DNA of 58,447 nucleotides from a virus. Positions within the stretch are counted from its first letter, which is position 1. Each line of letters begins with the position of its first letter. The notes beneath the pieces are model-generated. The model worked only from the letters and a program-made list of their open reading frames with translations, was not told where the DNA came from and did not search any database. Below, piece by piece: positions 33,713 to 40,444 of the stretch. Made by a program: the position numbers and the translations under genes. Where the stretch lies: positions 1 through 58,447 of IMG/VR virus record IMGVR_UViG_3300042507_007067, one strand, 5' to 3'.

Positions 33713-34087
33713 ATGAAATATCAAATTCGCAAAGCTGAACAATACACTGTATGGCAAGCAACTGAAGTTGCAAATCTTGATCCAGAAGACTTTAAGAATC
33801 TTGAAGAAAATCCATACGCAGGGGATTCTGAAGAGGAGTTCCTAAAGTATATTGCTGAATTTATAAATACCTGCCGTTGGGATGGATTCCCTAGTGATCT
33901 TAATAGTGCCGCTACTAAAGAGCTTGATAAGATGGTAGAGAATGTTAACTGGACAGAGTATCATAACTCCTCATTTGATGGAGAGGAATCTTGGTACGAA
34001 ATCGGAGAGGCAGACGAATCATATCGTAAGAGTGGAGGATTTAATTCCCGCTTTGATACCATTCAAAATACAAACACCGATTGGTAA
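33713..34087 (+). CDS. Uncharacterised acidic protein
   Basis: 124 aa with net strong negative charge (DPEDFKNLEENPYAGDSEEE, ESWYEIGEADESYRK). The acidic, aromatic composition is reminiscent of DNA-mimic proteins, but I do not recognise a family and this is only a thought. It ends in TAATG overlap with the HAD gene. Confidence 0.6.
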   Translation: MKYQIRKAEQYTVWQATEVANLDPEDFKNLEENPYAGDSEEEFLKYIAEFINTCRWDGFPSDLNSAATKELDKMVENVNWTEYHNSSFDGEESWYEIGEADESYRKSGGFNSRFDTIQNTNTDW

Positions 34088-34644
34088 TGCAAACAAAATG
34101 CTATCTTGATATGGATGGCGTTTTGGCCAACCTGTTTGATTTTATTTCTATTAAAATTCTTGGCAAGGAATACAAAGCAATTGAAACGCCCGAAGAAAAG
34201 TTAAAACTAAAAAAAATTTGGACTGATAAAGACTTATTTATCGAAAAACTAGGAAAGCCAGCTGATTTATTCATAAATCTTAGTCCATATAGTACTAACG
34301 ATGTGCTAATAAATAAAGTAATAGAAAAGTTTAATGGTTTTTATATTTGTTCGTCTCCAGCGAAAATGTTTCCAGATGAATGCATACTTGGAAAACTGCG
34401 ATGGATAGGTCAACACATTATCCCTAAATATTCCACTTATTTTAAGGGAGCGGTTTTTCCAAGGCAAAAGTCAGAATATGCCATGAATGAAGATAGGTCT
34501 AAGAATATTTTGATAGACGACTATCAGCCTTACATAGATAGCTGGGAAGCTGCCGGGGGCATTCCAATTAAATTACAAAGCTCATTACACGATAGTCAAA
34601 GCATTTTAAAACTTCTTGAGGAAGAATTTAAAAATATTAATTGA
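34087..34644 (+). CDS. HAD-superfamily 5'(3')-deoxyribonucleotidase-like
   Basis: 185 aa from ATG 34087 (TTG at 34081 is less likely). Motif I CYLDMDGVLANLFDF (nucleophile Asp about residue 7), motif II YICSSPAKMF (S near 82), motif III KNILIDDYQPYIDSWEAAGG (DD near residue 140), matching 5'-nucleotidase-type HAD proteins of phages. Could trim nucleotide pools. The start overlaps the previous stop. Confidence 0.75.
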   Translation: MQTKCYLDMDGVLANLFDFISIKILGKEYKAIETPEEKLKLKKIWTDKDLFIEKLGKPADLFINLSPYSTNDVLINKVIEKFNGFYICSSPAKMFPDECILGKLRWIGQHIIPKYSTYFKGAVFPRQKSEYAMNEDRSKNILIDDYQPYIDSWEAAGGIPIKLQSSLHDSQSILKLLEEEFKNIN

Positions 34645-34675
34645 CATTAATGTAAATATTAATAATAATAAAATT
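34641..34675 (+). promoter_or_regulatory. Leaderless promoter, 210-aa gene
   Basis: TTGACA, 17-nt spacer, AATAAT, 6 nt, ATG at 34676. This spacing decides the start of the downstream gene; the in-frame TTG at 34616 lies upstream of the promoter. Confidence 0.65.
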
Positions 34676-35308
34676 ATGGGCATGTTTGATACTATACTAG
34701 CAAAAAGAAAACTTCCACTCACAAAGGAAATCAAGAAGGCTTTTCCTGATACCGATTGGGCTCAGGAAAGTTTTCAAACGAAGTCATTAGACAATACAAT
34801 GACCACTTATACCATTAAAGGTACTGGTCTTTATTGGTCTAAGGTAGAAGGAGAGTATGTCAGGACAATGACAGAAGAGGAAGAGAAGAAGGCCAAAAAG
34901 AGTAGGAAGTGGGTATGGCCTTATGAATTTGTTGAATATAGTCGGAAGACTGTAAACGTTCCATTTCATGGAACTATTAACTTTTATTCCTATAAGGAAG
35001 ACAAGGATAATAATACTTGGGACATAGAGTTCGATGCACTTTTTAATACTGGTAAGCTTGTGAGCATTAAGCTCGTGAAGGGCGAGATCTCAACCACAGC
35101 GGAAGAAAACGCCGCTAGAGACAAGGAGTGGCGGGATAGACTAGATGCCCATGAAAACCATCCTTGGACAAAGACTAAGAAGATTCTGAATAAGATTACT
35201 TTTGGCTATTGGACAAAGTTCTGGAGTAGCTATGTATCTAGAGGTCTTTACTGGATTTCCCAAAAGACGCAAAAGCTTCAGCTTTGGGTTATTCGAACGC
35301 TCGCTTAA
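34676..35308 (+). CDS. Uncharacterised phage protein
   Basis: 210 aa. Begins MGMFDTILAKRKLPLTKEIK, a start often seen in phage proteins of unknown role; the middle contains beta strands (TYTIKGTGLYWSKVEGEYV) and a basic helix; the C-terminal 40 residues are aromatic/basic (ITFGYWTKFWSSYVSRGLYW) and possibly membrane-seeking. Start chosen from the promoter geometry. Confidence 0.6.
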   Translation: MGMFDTILAKRKLPLTKEIKKAFPDTDWAQESFQTKSLDNTMTTYTIKGTGLYWSKVEGEYVRTMTEEEEKKAKKSRKWVWPYEFVEYSRKTVNVPFHGTINFYSYKEDKDNNTWDIEFDALFNTGKLVSIKLVKGEISTTAEENAARDKEWRDRLDAHENHPWTKTKKILNKITFGYWTKFWSSYVSRGLYWISQKTQKLQLWVIRTLA

Positions 35309-35309
35309 C

Positions 35310-35414
35310 ATGAGAGGGGACTATATTCCTTTATTGTCATGGCTTTCTGCTATGTTGATAGGCATGGTGATTTGGTTTTATTTAATTAAATTTATATGGC
35401 TCATTTTTGCTTAA
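35310..35414 (+). CDS. Very short membrane protein, 34 aa
   Basis: Starts at ATG 35310, 1 nt after the preceding stop, ends TAA 35412-35414, overlapping the next gene by 19 nt. One hydrophobic helix (SAMLIGMVIWFYLIKFIWLI) spans most of it. A frame starting upstream at 35202 also leads into it, but that part lies inside the previous gene and is likely a shadow. Confidence 0.45.
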   Translation: MRGDYIPLLSWLSAMLIGMVIWFYLIKFIWLIFA

Positions 35415-36013
35415 ACGCCCCTGTCTCTCAGCATATTTATGGCTATGTTGATAAAGCGATACTTCATGGAAGCCTTACTCCACAGCACGAATACGAACCT
35501 TGCATTATATTTGGCATAACATCCATCCCATCACGGGCTTTACATTTTTCAATATTGTGCGAGTCAGGAGCGCAGTGGGCAAGAATACCAATTCATATGT
35601 TAAGGCATGAAAAGCCAACCTACTCCTTATCAAAAACACATGATCTGAGTAATTTGCAAATGTGGGATAATCATGGTTGGGATTTTAGCGTTGTTCACTA
35701 TGACTTCTTGAGAGAAATGGGCTGTGAGTATATCAACAAAGATAATATTAAAATACCAGCACGTTATTGGTTTACTTTAGATCATACGGACAATGGTTAT
35801 TCGCAATACCCATCACAACATAAATGTTATCATTTATTGTTACTGGAAGATGGTAGCGGCCAAATAGCCGCACAACCAAATAATAGAATTTTATGGAAAG
35901 AACATTCGTTTGTCAAGAATGTGGATAAAATAACTTATAAAACAATGTCTCCAAAAACTTGGCATTGTGAGACGGGTAAAAACGCAGACGAAACATCGTT
36001 TACAAATAACTAA
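35396..36013 (+). CDS. Uncharacterised protein
   Basis: 205 aa. Aromatic, His-rich, beta-predicted (IFGITSIPSRALHFSILCES, QWARIPIHMLRHEK). The C-terminus has HLLLLEDGSGQIAAQPNNRI, a strand-turn-strand unit. No family recognised. Overlaps the short membrane protein by 19 nt. Codon use is close to the 5-14 kb genes rather than to the small-gene block. Confidence 0.6.
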   Translation: MAHFCLNAPVSQHIYGYVDKAILHGSLTPQHEYEPCIIFGITSIPSRALHFSILCESGAQWARIPIHMLRHEKPTYSLSKTHDLSNLQMWDNHGWDFSVVHYDFLREMGCEYINKDNIKIPARYWFTLDHTDNGYSQYPSQHKCYHLLLLEDGSGQIAAQPNNRILWKEHSFVKNVDKITYKTMSPKTWHCETGKNADETSFTNN

Positions 36014-36020
36014 TTTATAT

Positions 36021-36305
36021 ATGAACAAAACTAGGGTAAACAATGAAGTGTATGTAGACATTTCTAAACCCCTGAGTAAAAAAACAAAAAAGCTCCTTAG
36101 AAACGCAAAACCCGCAAAAAAACATTTTTGTTATAATTTGTTTAATAAAAAGATCAGCATCGGGCTTTGGGAGATTCCAGATACAAAATATAAGAATTAT
36201 CCAAAACTTAGCTTTGCAAACTTTAAATCATATGCAAAAATAGGAATTTCTTGGAAGAAGAACCTGTTTGAGATTGTTTGGAATAAGAAAACCCGTTCTT
36301 ATTAA
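36021..36305 (+). CDS. Small basic protein
   Basis: 94 aa from ATG 36021, preceded by AATTTATAT. An upstream frame extension (to 35967) would overlap the previous gene, so the ATG is preferred. Very basic (PLSKKTKKLLRNAKPAKKH) with a beta C-terminal half (KKISIGLWEIPD, KIGISWKKNLFEIVW). Could bind nucleic acid. Its stop lies inside a terminator stem. Confidence 0.6.
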   Translation: MNKTRVNNEVYVDISKPLSKKTKKLLRNAKPAKKHFCYNLFNKKISIGLWEIPDTKYKNYPKLSFANFKSYAKIGISWKKNLFEIVWNKKTRSY

Positions 36306-36322
36306 AGAACGGATTTATTTTC
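36293..36322 (+). terminator. Rho-independent terminator
   Basis: Perfect 8-bp stem CCGTTCTT / AAGAACGG (36293-36300 and 36305-36312), 4-nt loop ATTA, then ATTTATTTTC. It straddles the stop codon of the 94-aa gene and sits immediately upstream of the promoter for the third metallophosphoesterase, insulating the two units. Confidence 0.8.
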
Positions 36323-36357
36323 TTGACATGCACTACTAAAGTATGTAGAATCATATA
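36323..36357 (+). promoter_or_regulatory. Leaderless promoter, third metallophosphoesterase gene
   Basis: TTGACA, 17-nt spacer with CTACTAAAG, TAGAAT, CATATA, ATG at 36358. Near-consensus and cleanly separated from the upstream terminator. Confidence 0.8.
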
Positions 36358-36984
36358 ATGAAAAATGTTTTCATCATTGCAGATCTTCACTTCGGAGACC
36401 CTGATATGTGCAACCTGTTAAAAGCAGATGGCCACCCTATGCGACCATTTAATAGCGTAGAGGAGCATGATGCTACACTGATTGAAAACTGGAACAAGGT
36501 TGTTACTGACCCAAGCGATAAGGTTTATGTTCTTGGTGACGTAGCACAGAAAAGGAAAGACATTGAAAACTTTGGCAAACTCAATGGGAAAAAGATCCTT
36601 ATCAAGGGCAATCATGATATCTATGAGATGAAAGAGTATGCGAAGTATTTCAAAGATATTCGTGCAACTCATAGGTTGGAGAATGGTATTCTTATGAGTC
36701 ATATTCCGGTTCATCCCGGCACTTTTGGCAAAGCACATAAGGTAAATGTACATGGTCACATTCATGATAAGAGGATAATGATGCCAGCACCATTTTATCC
36801 AGACGGTATGTTAAAGGTTCCAGATCCCAAGTATTTCTGCGTATCTTGTGAACATATTAACTATACCCCTATGGAACTTGGTGCCATAGAGATAGAAGTC
36901 TTCGGATTTGAAAACCGTGCAAAGACCTTGGAGGAACTTGCGACACAGGCACAGGAACTTAATATGGGATATGAATTAAAATGA
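36358..36984 (+). CDS. Metallophosphoesterase (third copy)
   Basis: 208 aa with intact motifs: FIIADLHFGDP (D-x-H), VYVLGDVAQKR (GD), ILIKGNHDIYEM (GNHD), ILMSHIPVHP (H) and VNVHGHIHDKR (G-H-x-H). Similar to small phage phosphoesterases of the YfcE/Mre11-like superfamily. Its TGA overlaps the next ATG. Confidence 0.85.
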   Translation: MKNVFIIADLHFGDPDMCNLLKADGHPMRPFNSVEEHDATLIENWNKVVTDPSDKVYVLGDVAQKRKDIENFGKLNGKKILIKGNHDIYEMKEYAKYFKDIRATHRLENGILMSHIPVHPGTFGKAHKVNVHGHIHDKRIMMPAPFYPDGMLKVPDPKYFCVSCEHINYTPMELGAIEIEVFGFENRAKTLEELATQAQELNMGYELK

Positions 36985-37355
36985 ACAATCATCAAAAAAT
37001 TGTAGAACTAAACAAGATTTGGTATGATCTTATAACTTGCGAGTACCATAAGGACAGGGATTGTCATTTCTATATCATAACTGATTACCAGTATGGTGAG
37101 AAGGTTGTTTATACTGTTCAACACGTTGGGTATATTAATCATCGTTATGATGATACTGACTGGGAGACGATAGCAGAAGCTGAAATAGAACTTATTAAGG
37201 TTTTGTCTGAATGCATATTAAATGAAGTTGAATGGTACTTAGAACATTACGGAGACCCAAATTGGGATCAGCATGCAAGATATAATAATAAAGAGCTTGA
37301 AAGTATAAAGCAAGCTGTACTTGATATAAAATCTAATGTAAAAGCAGAAAGGTAA
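36981..37355 (+). CDS. Uncharacterised protein
   Basis: 124 aa. Mixed alpha/beta with FYIITDYQYGEKVVYTVQHV as a central beta hairpin and a long acidic helix (ETIAEAEIELIKVLSECIL). No motif recognised. It overlaps the metallophosphoesterase by 4 nt, suggesting translation coupling. Confidence 0.6.
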   Translation: MNNHQKIVELNKIWYDLITCEYHKDRDCHFYIITDYQYGEKVVYTVQHVGYINHRYDDTDWETIAEAEIELIKVLSECILNEVEWYLEHYGDPNWDQHARYNNKELESIKQAVLDIKSNVKAER

Positions 37356-37362
37356 ATAGTAT

Positions 37363-37632
37363 ATGGTCTTAAAAGATATTGTAAGGGAAGTCTCAGGGTC
37401 TATCATGTCCCTATGCTGCTTAATAGGTTCAATGCCTCAGATTTATAAAATCCTTAAGACAAAGCATTCAGCTGACCTTGCGCCAGCTTCTATTCTTATT
37501 TCTTTTACTTGTGCTGTGTCAGGTATGGTCTATATATTGACTGGCACATACTCTTTTTGGTTGTTTTTAAATTGTATAAATGGTGTAATATTATCAACAA
37601 TCTTATTTTTCTGTTGGTACAAATACAAATAA
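37363..37632 (+). CDS. PQ-loop / SemiSWEET-like membrane transporter
   Basis: 89 aa, three predicted TM helices: about residues 8-28, 37-57 and 62-85. The first ends with IGSMPQIYKILKTK, containing the Pro25-Gln26 pair that defines PQ-loop repeats, and the second shows ASILISFTCAVSGMVYILTG with a small-residue-rich face as in SemiSWEET. SemiSWEETs are sugar channels that act as dimers in bacterial inner membranes. To find one on a phage is unusual; whether it moves sugars is not shown. It starts 7 nt after the previous stop. Confidence 0.7.
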   Translation: MVLKDIVREVSGSIMSLCCLIGSMPQIYKILKTKHSADLAPASILISFTCAVSGMVYILTGTYSFWLFLNCINGVILSTILFFCWYKYK

Positions 37633-37640
37633 ATAATAGT

Positions 37641-37844
37641 ATGCAACATAATGATATCCATGTTATTGGCCATGCTGCTATAGGCCTATTAGCATTTGGA
37701 ATGCTTATGTTCTTCTGGATGATCTTGAAAGGAGTTAAGAAGGTAAAGAAGAAAGGTAGAAAAGCAGTGAAAAGAACTACTAGATTCGATTTATATCTGG
37801 AGGAACTAGAAAATTTTAAGAAAAACTGGTTTTATGATATTTAA
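37641..37844 (+). CDS. Small single-TM protein with basic tail
   Basis: 67 aa from ATG 37641. One TM helix (residues about 8-29, HAAIGLLAFGMLMFFWMIL) followed by a strongly basic juxtamembrane segment (KGVKKVKKKGRKAVKRTTRF) that should face the cytoplasm. An alternative longer frame from 37509 overlaps the SemiSWEET-like gene and is rejected. Overlaps the next gene by 11 nt. Confidence 0.6.
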   Translation: MQHNDIHVIGHAAIGLLAFGMLMFFWMILKGVKKVKKKGRKAVKRTTRFDLYLEELENFKKNWFYDI

Positions 37845-38124
37845 AAATAAATTTATATACAAACTTATAATAATACTGTCTTTAGTGACACTTGGAACTT
37901 TAAGTGGCTATGAAAAGCCAGAATTTAAACTGATTGATTATCTTGATTCTTTCCATAATAGTGGAGATGTTATAGAGGACATGAATAGGTTGCAATCCAA
38001 GTATCATCTCAGGGTATCCAAGAAGAGAGATTGGCAATTAGGTGGAATTATTATTAGAGACTTTAAGTTTCATGGGGGCAATCAACCTATTGTTACTCAG
38101 ACTGGATTAATGTTTGCATTTTAA
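37834..38124 (+). CDS. Small protein with N-terminal membrane or signal segment
   Basis: 96 aa. KNKFIYKLIIILSLVTLGTL is a hydrophobic N-terminal segment that may be a signal anchor; the rest is a soluble domain with DSFHNSGDVIEDMNRLQSKY and several strands. Family not recognised. Confidence 0.6.
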   Translation: MIFKNKFIYKLIIILSLVTLGTLSGYEKPEFKLIDYLDSFHNSGDVIEDMNRLQSKYHLRVSKKRDWQLGGIIIRDFKFHGGNQPIVTQTGLMFAF

Positions 38125-38126
38125 TC

Positions 38127-38161
38127 TTGACAGGTTTACCATATATTTATACCATATTGGT
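38127..38161 (+). promoter_or_regulatory. Leaderless promoter, coiled-coil gene
   Basis: TTGACA, 17-nt spacer, TACCAT, 6 nt, ATG at 38162. It sets the start at 38162 rather than an upstream in-frame ATG at 38114. Confidence 0.75.
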
Positions 38162-38557
38162 ATGTACAATTGGTTTAACTATTCTAGAGTGAAGAAGCAA
38201 CTTGAGAGTCAACTGGCTGAAAATGCGGCTCTTAGAGAAGAAAATAAAAATCTAGAAGATATCCTCAAGTCTATTGAGCAGGATGGAACAGAAGAGCATA
38301 ATAATGCAATAAAGCTTAGGCAGGAGAATGCAAAGCTTAAGGATGAGATTGCTAAGTGGGAAAAGTCTTGGGAAGAAGCAGCATCTGATTTAGCTTTGAG
38401 AGTAATAAAGCTCGAAAAACAAATAGAAGAGCTTAAAATTGTAAATATAACTAATCCATATAGTGCTATGAAACCTGATGGTACACTTAAAGCTATTAAT
38501 TGTGTAGGACATATACCTACAAATGGGTATGTGCCATCAAATCAAGATGCATTTTAA
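38162..38557 (+). CDS. Coiled-coil protein
   Basis: 131 aa. Heptad repeats run from about residue 12 to 90 (KKQLESQLAENAALREENK, KLRQENAKLKDEIAKWEKSW), giving one long coiled coil; the last 40 residues are Gly/Pro-rich and flexible. Possibly a structural or scaffolding role; no family name possible. Start taken from promoter geometry. Confidence 0.7.
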   Translation: MYNWFNYSRVKKQLESQLAENAALREENKNLEDILKSIEQDGTEEHNNAIKLRQENAKLKDEIAKWEKSWEEAASDLALRVIKLEKQIEELKIVNITNPYSAMKPDGTLKAINCVGHIPTNGYVPSNQDAF

Positions 38558-38563
38558 AATATT

Positions 38564-38794
38564 ATGCCTAAAGCCACAATACAATATAATCTCCCAGAGG
38601 AGCAAAGTGAATTTGATCTAGCAAATAATGCTTCGAAGTATTATTCTGTTCTATGGGACTTGGATCAATATCTTAGAAACTTTGTCAAGTATCCATCTGA
38701 TAGAGAAGATCCAATTCTTACTGATACTATGGCTAAGGTAAGAGGTGAGCTTTGGAGACTCATGAATGAACACAACCTAAATTTAGACCAATGA
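38564..38794 (+). CDS. Small uncharacterised protein
   Basis: 76 aa, helical and acidic (KYYSVLWDLDQYLRNFVKYP; MAKVRGELWRLMNEHNLNLD). Similar in look to small phage regulator-like proteins but unassigned. It overlaps the next gene by 4 nt (ATGA). Confidence 0.6.
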   Translation: MPKATIQYNLPEEQSEFDLANNASKYYSVLWDLDQYLRNFVKYPSDREDPILTDTMAKVRGELWRLMNEHNLNLDQ

Positions 38795-39000
38795 AACCAG
38801 AATGGGAATTTAGAAATGATAGTGAAGGTAATCTTGACGAGATTGTTGCAGAAGATGTCCAGTTCTTCCATCTAGAAAGAATGGATAATGGCCATTGGTG
38901 GCTTGGCGTAACTCTTCAAGATGGTTCTAGGATTTCGGCCAATCTTATTTCAGATCTTAATAAAAGAATTAATTGTGTAGCACATAAAGAAGAACCTTAA
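38791..39000 (+). CDS. Small uncharacterised protein
   Basis: 69 aa. A small beta domain is suggested by VQFFHLERMDNGHWWLGVTL followed by QDGSRISANLISDLNK, a pattern of strand-turn-strand pairs. Acidic overall. No family known to me. Confidence 0.6.
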   Translation: MKPEWEFRNDSEGNLDEIVAEDVQFFHLERMDNGHWWLGVTLQDGSRISANLISDLNKRINCVAHKEEP

Positions 39001-39012
39001 AATGTTTGAAAA

Positions 39013-39047
39013 TTGACACCTCCTCCTAAAAGATATAGAATAAGATT
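39013..39047 (+). promoter_or_regulatory. Leaderless promoter, nearly identical to the one at 32416
   Basis: TTGACA, 17-nt spacer containing CCTCCTCCTAAAA, TAGAAT, AAGATT, ATG at 39048. Confidence 0.8.
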
Positions 39048-39398
39048 ATGAATAAAGAACTTTTTGAAGAAATTATCCTAAAGCTTCAGCTAATGCATGA
39101 AAAGGGTCGAAAGCTCTATGAACTTGGAATTGATCTGCTGGAATATACAGAATCATATGAAAGGATTATTGATGTCCTTTTGAAAGCTCATTTCAATGAT
39201 GATCAGATTGGATGGATTGATTGGTATCTTTATGAAAGACCATCTTTGACAGAGAGAGGAAAGTCAAACAAAGCTTATAAGACAGTTGGGAAGAAGAAAG
39301 TAGAAATCTGTCACACTATTGATTCTTTGTGGGAGACTATTCAGGAATATACCCCTCAAGCAGAATGGGATAAAAGGTGGCCGGGTAGAAACAAATGA
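39048..39398 (+). CDS. Uncharacterised helical protein
   Basis: 116 aa. Leu-rich helices (LFEEIILKLQLMHEKGRKLY, YELGIDLLEYTESYERIIDVL), then a Trp-rich patch (IGWIDWYLYE) and a basic C-terminus ending RWPGRNK. No motif recognised. Overlaps the following 39-aa frame by 4 nt. Confidence 0.6.
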   Translation: MNKELFEEIILKLQLMHEKGRKLYELGIDLLEYTESYERIIDVLLKAHFNDDQIGWIDWYLYERPSLTERGKSNKAYKTVGKKKVEICHTIDSLWETIQEYTPQAEWDKRWPGRNK

Positions 39399-39514
39399 TT
39401 AAAGCTTTAACAACTTGTATAATCCTAGTATGCTTTTGTATACTTGAAGGTTGGTTTACATCTAATCTTATAAAGGTTCTTGCTTATAACGAAGTTATTC
39501 TAAATGACAATTAA
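39395..39514 (+). CDS. Very short protein, 39 aa, one hydrophobic helix
   Basis: ATG at 39395 overlaps the preceding stop (ATGA) and its own end overlaps the kinase start at 39504. Sequence begins MIKALTTCIILVCFCILEGW, a possible signal anchor. Presented as likely because of the overlaps at both ends; role unknown. Confidence 0.5.
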   Translation: MIKALTTCIILVCFCILEGWFTSNLIKVLAYNEVILNDN

Positions 39515-40058
39515 ACCTACAGTAATTTGGTTAACAGGCCTATCTGGTTCTGGAAAGACTTCCATTGCCGAGGCCCTTAACAATAAGCTTAAAGCGAATG
39601 GAATTAGATCAGGAGTAGCAGATAGTGATACTCTAAGACTTGATACTAAAACACTTGTTGGGTTTGATATAGAAGGCAGATGGGTAGCTGTTAATAGAAT
39701 GATCTATGCTGTTAAGAATATGATTGAATTCCAAAAGGCAGAAGTTGTTATTGTTGCTAGTATTTCTCCTCTTATAGAGATGAGAAAACAAGCTAGGCAT
39801 ATTCTTACAAATTATTCAAACGCTAATTTTATTGAAGTATTCGTTGATACGTCTATTGAGATTTGTGAACAAAGAGATGTTAAAGGTCTCTATAAAAAAT
39901 TTCGAGATGGTCTGATTAAAAATATGTCTGGAATTGATTCTCCATATGAAGCAGATGCAAATGTAGAAGTTTGGCTTCCATATAAAAATCCATATACTGG
40001 AGAATTGACAGTTGACAACGCCGTAAAGATTATTTACAATGCTATTTATCAATTATGA
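39504..40058 (+). CDS. cysC: Adenylylsulfate kinase-like (CysC-type) P-loop kinase
   Basis: 184 aa. IWLTGLSGSGKTS gives Walker A (Lys18-Thr19), GVADSDTLR is the DGDxxR-type substrate motif, IVASISPLIEMRKQAR the family strand after Walker B, and DVKGLYKKFRDGLIKNMSGI with DSPYEA the characteristic APS-kinase C-terminal motif. APS kinases make PAPS, the sulfate donor, from APS. No sulfurylase or sulfotransferase is visible nearby, so substrate may differ or the phage may sulfate a glycan with host help. Overlaps both neighbours. Confidence 0.8.
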   Translation: MTIKPTVIWLTGLSGSGKTSIAEALNNKLKANGIRSGVADSDTLRLDTKTLVGFDIEGRWVAVNRMIYAVKNMIEFQKAEVVIVASISPLIEMRKQARHILTNYSNANFIEVFVDTSIEICEQRDVKGLYKKFRDGLIKNMSGIDSPYEADANVEVWLPYKNPYTGELTVDNAVKIIYNAIYQL

Positions 40059-40429
40059 TAAAGAAAGTATTACAACCAACTAACGACGCTTTCGTTCAGT
40101 TTACCGAAGAAGAACTTGAGTCTATTGGCGCAGGACCGGGCACAAAGTTTAGTGTTAAACTTCATGATGATGGGTCTGTTGAGCTTCGACCTTATGTAAA
40201 AATGGAAGTTGACATTGAGAACTGGTCTAGAGAAGTCCTTGAACTAATAATTAAAGAATCATGCGAACGAGATGTTTCAGTGAATGATGTTATTATTGAT
40301 TTTATAAAAGAATCAATTAATAAAGAAGATATTAGTGCAGAAAACAAGGAAATTTTTGAGGGCAATTTACAGGCCGCATCGTTGGATCCAAATTTCACAA
40401 ATCAAGACACCAGCGTTGTTAAATATTAA
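40055..40429 (+). CDS. Possible small DNA-binding regulator
   Basis: 124 aa. FTEEELESIGAGPGTKFSVK looks like the AbrB/MazE swapped-hairpin start (G-x-G-T-x-F-x-V), followed by strands, then a C-terminal pair of helices (EVLELIIKESCERDVSVNDV) resembling ribbon-helix-helix. A MazE- or AbrB-like DNA-binding role is possible but not proven. It overlaps the kinase gene by 4 nt. Confidence 0.5.
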   Translation: MIKKVLQPTNDAFVQFTEEELESIGAGPGTKFSVKLHDDGSVELRPYVKMEVDIENWSREVLELIIKESCERDVSVNDVIIDFIKESINKEDISAENKEIFEGNLQAASLDPNFTNQDTSVVKY

Positions 40430-40444
40430 TTATTAAATAATTTT

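Noticed and set aside
33713-34087. Anti-restriction DNA-mimic protein
   Set aside because: The acidic composition alone is not evidence; no known family or fold signal was recognised.
35202-35309. Long version of the 34-aa membrane protein
   Set aside because: The first 36 codons lie within the 210-aa gene in another frame; the ATG at 35310 directly after its stop is simpler.
37509-37640. Long version of the 67-aa single-TM protein
   Set aside because: The extension overlaps the SemiSWEET-like gene and reads through its third TM helix out of frame; ATG 37641 lies 8 nt after that gene ends.
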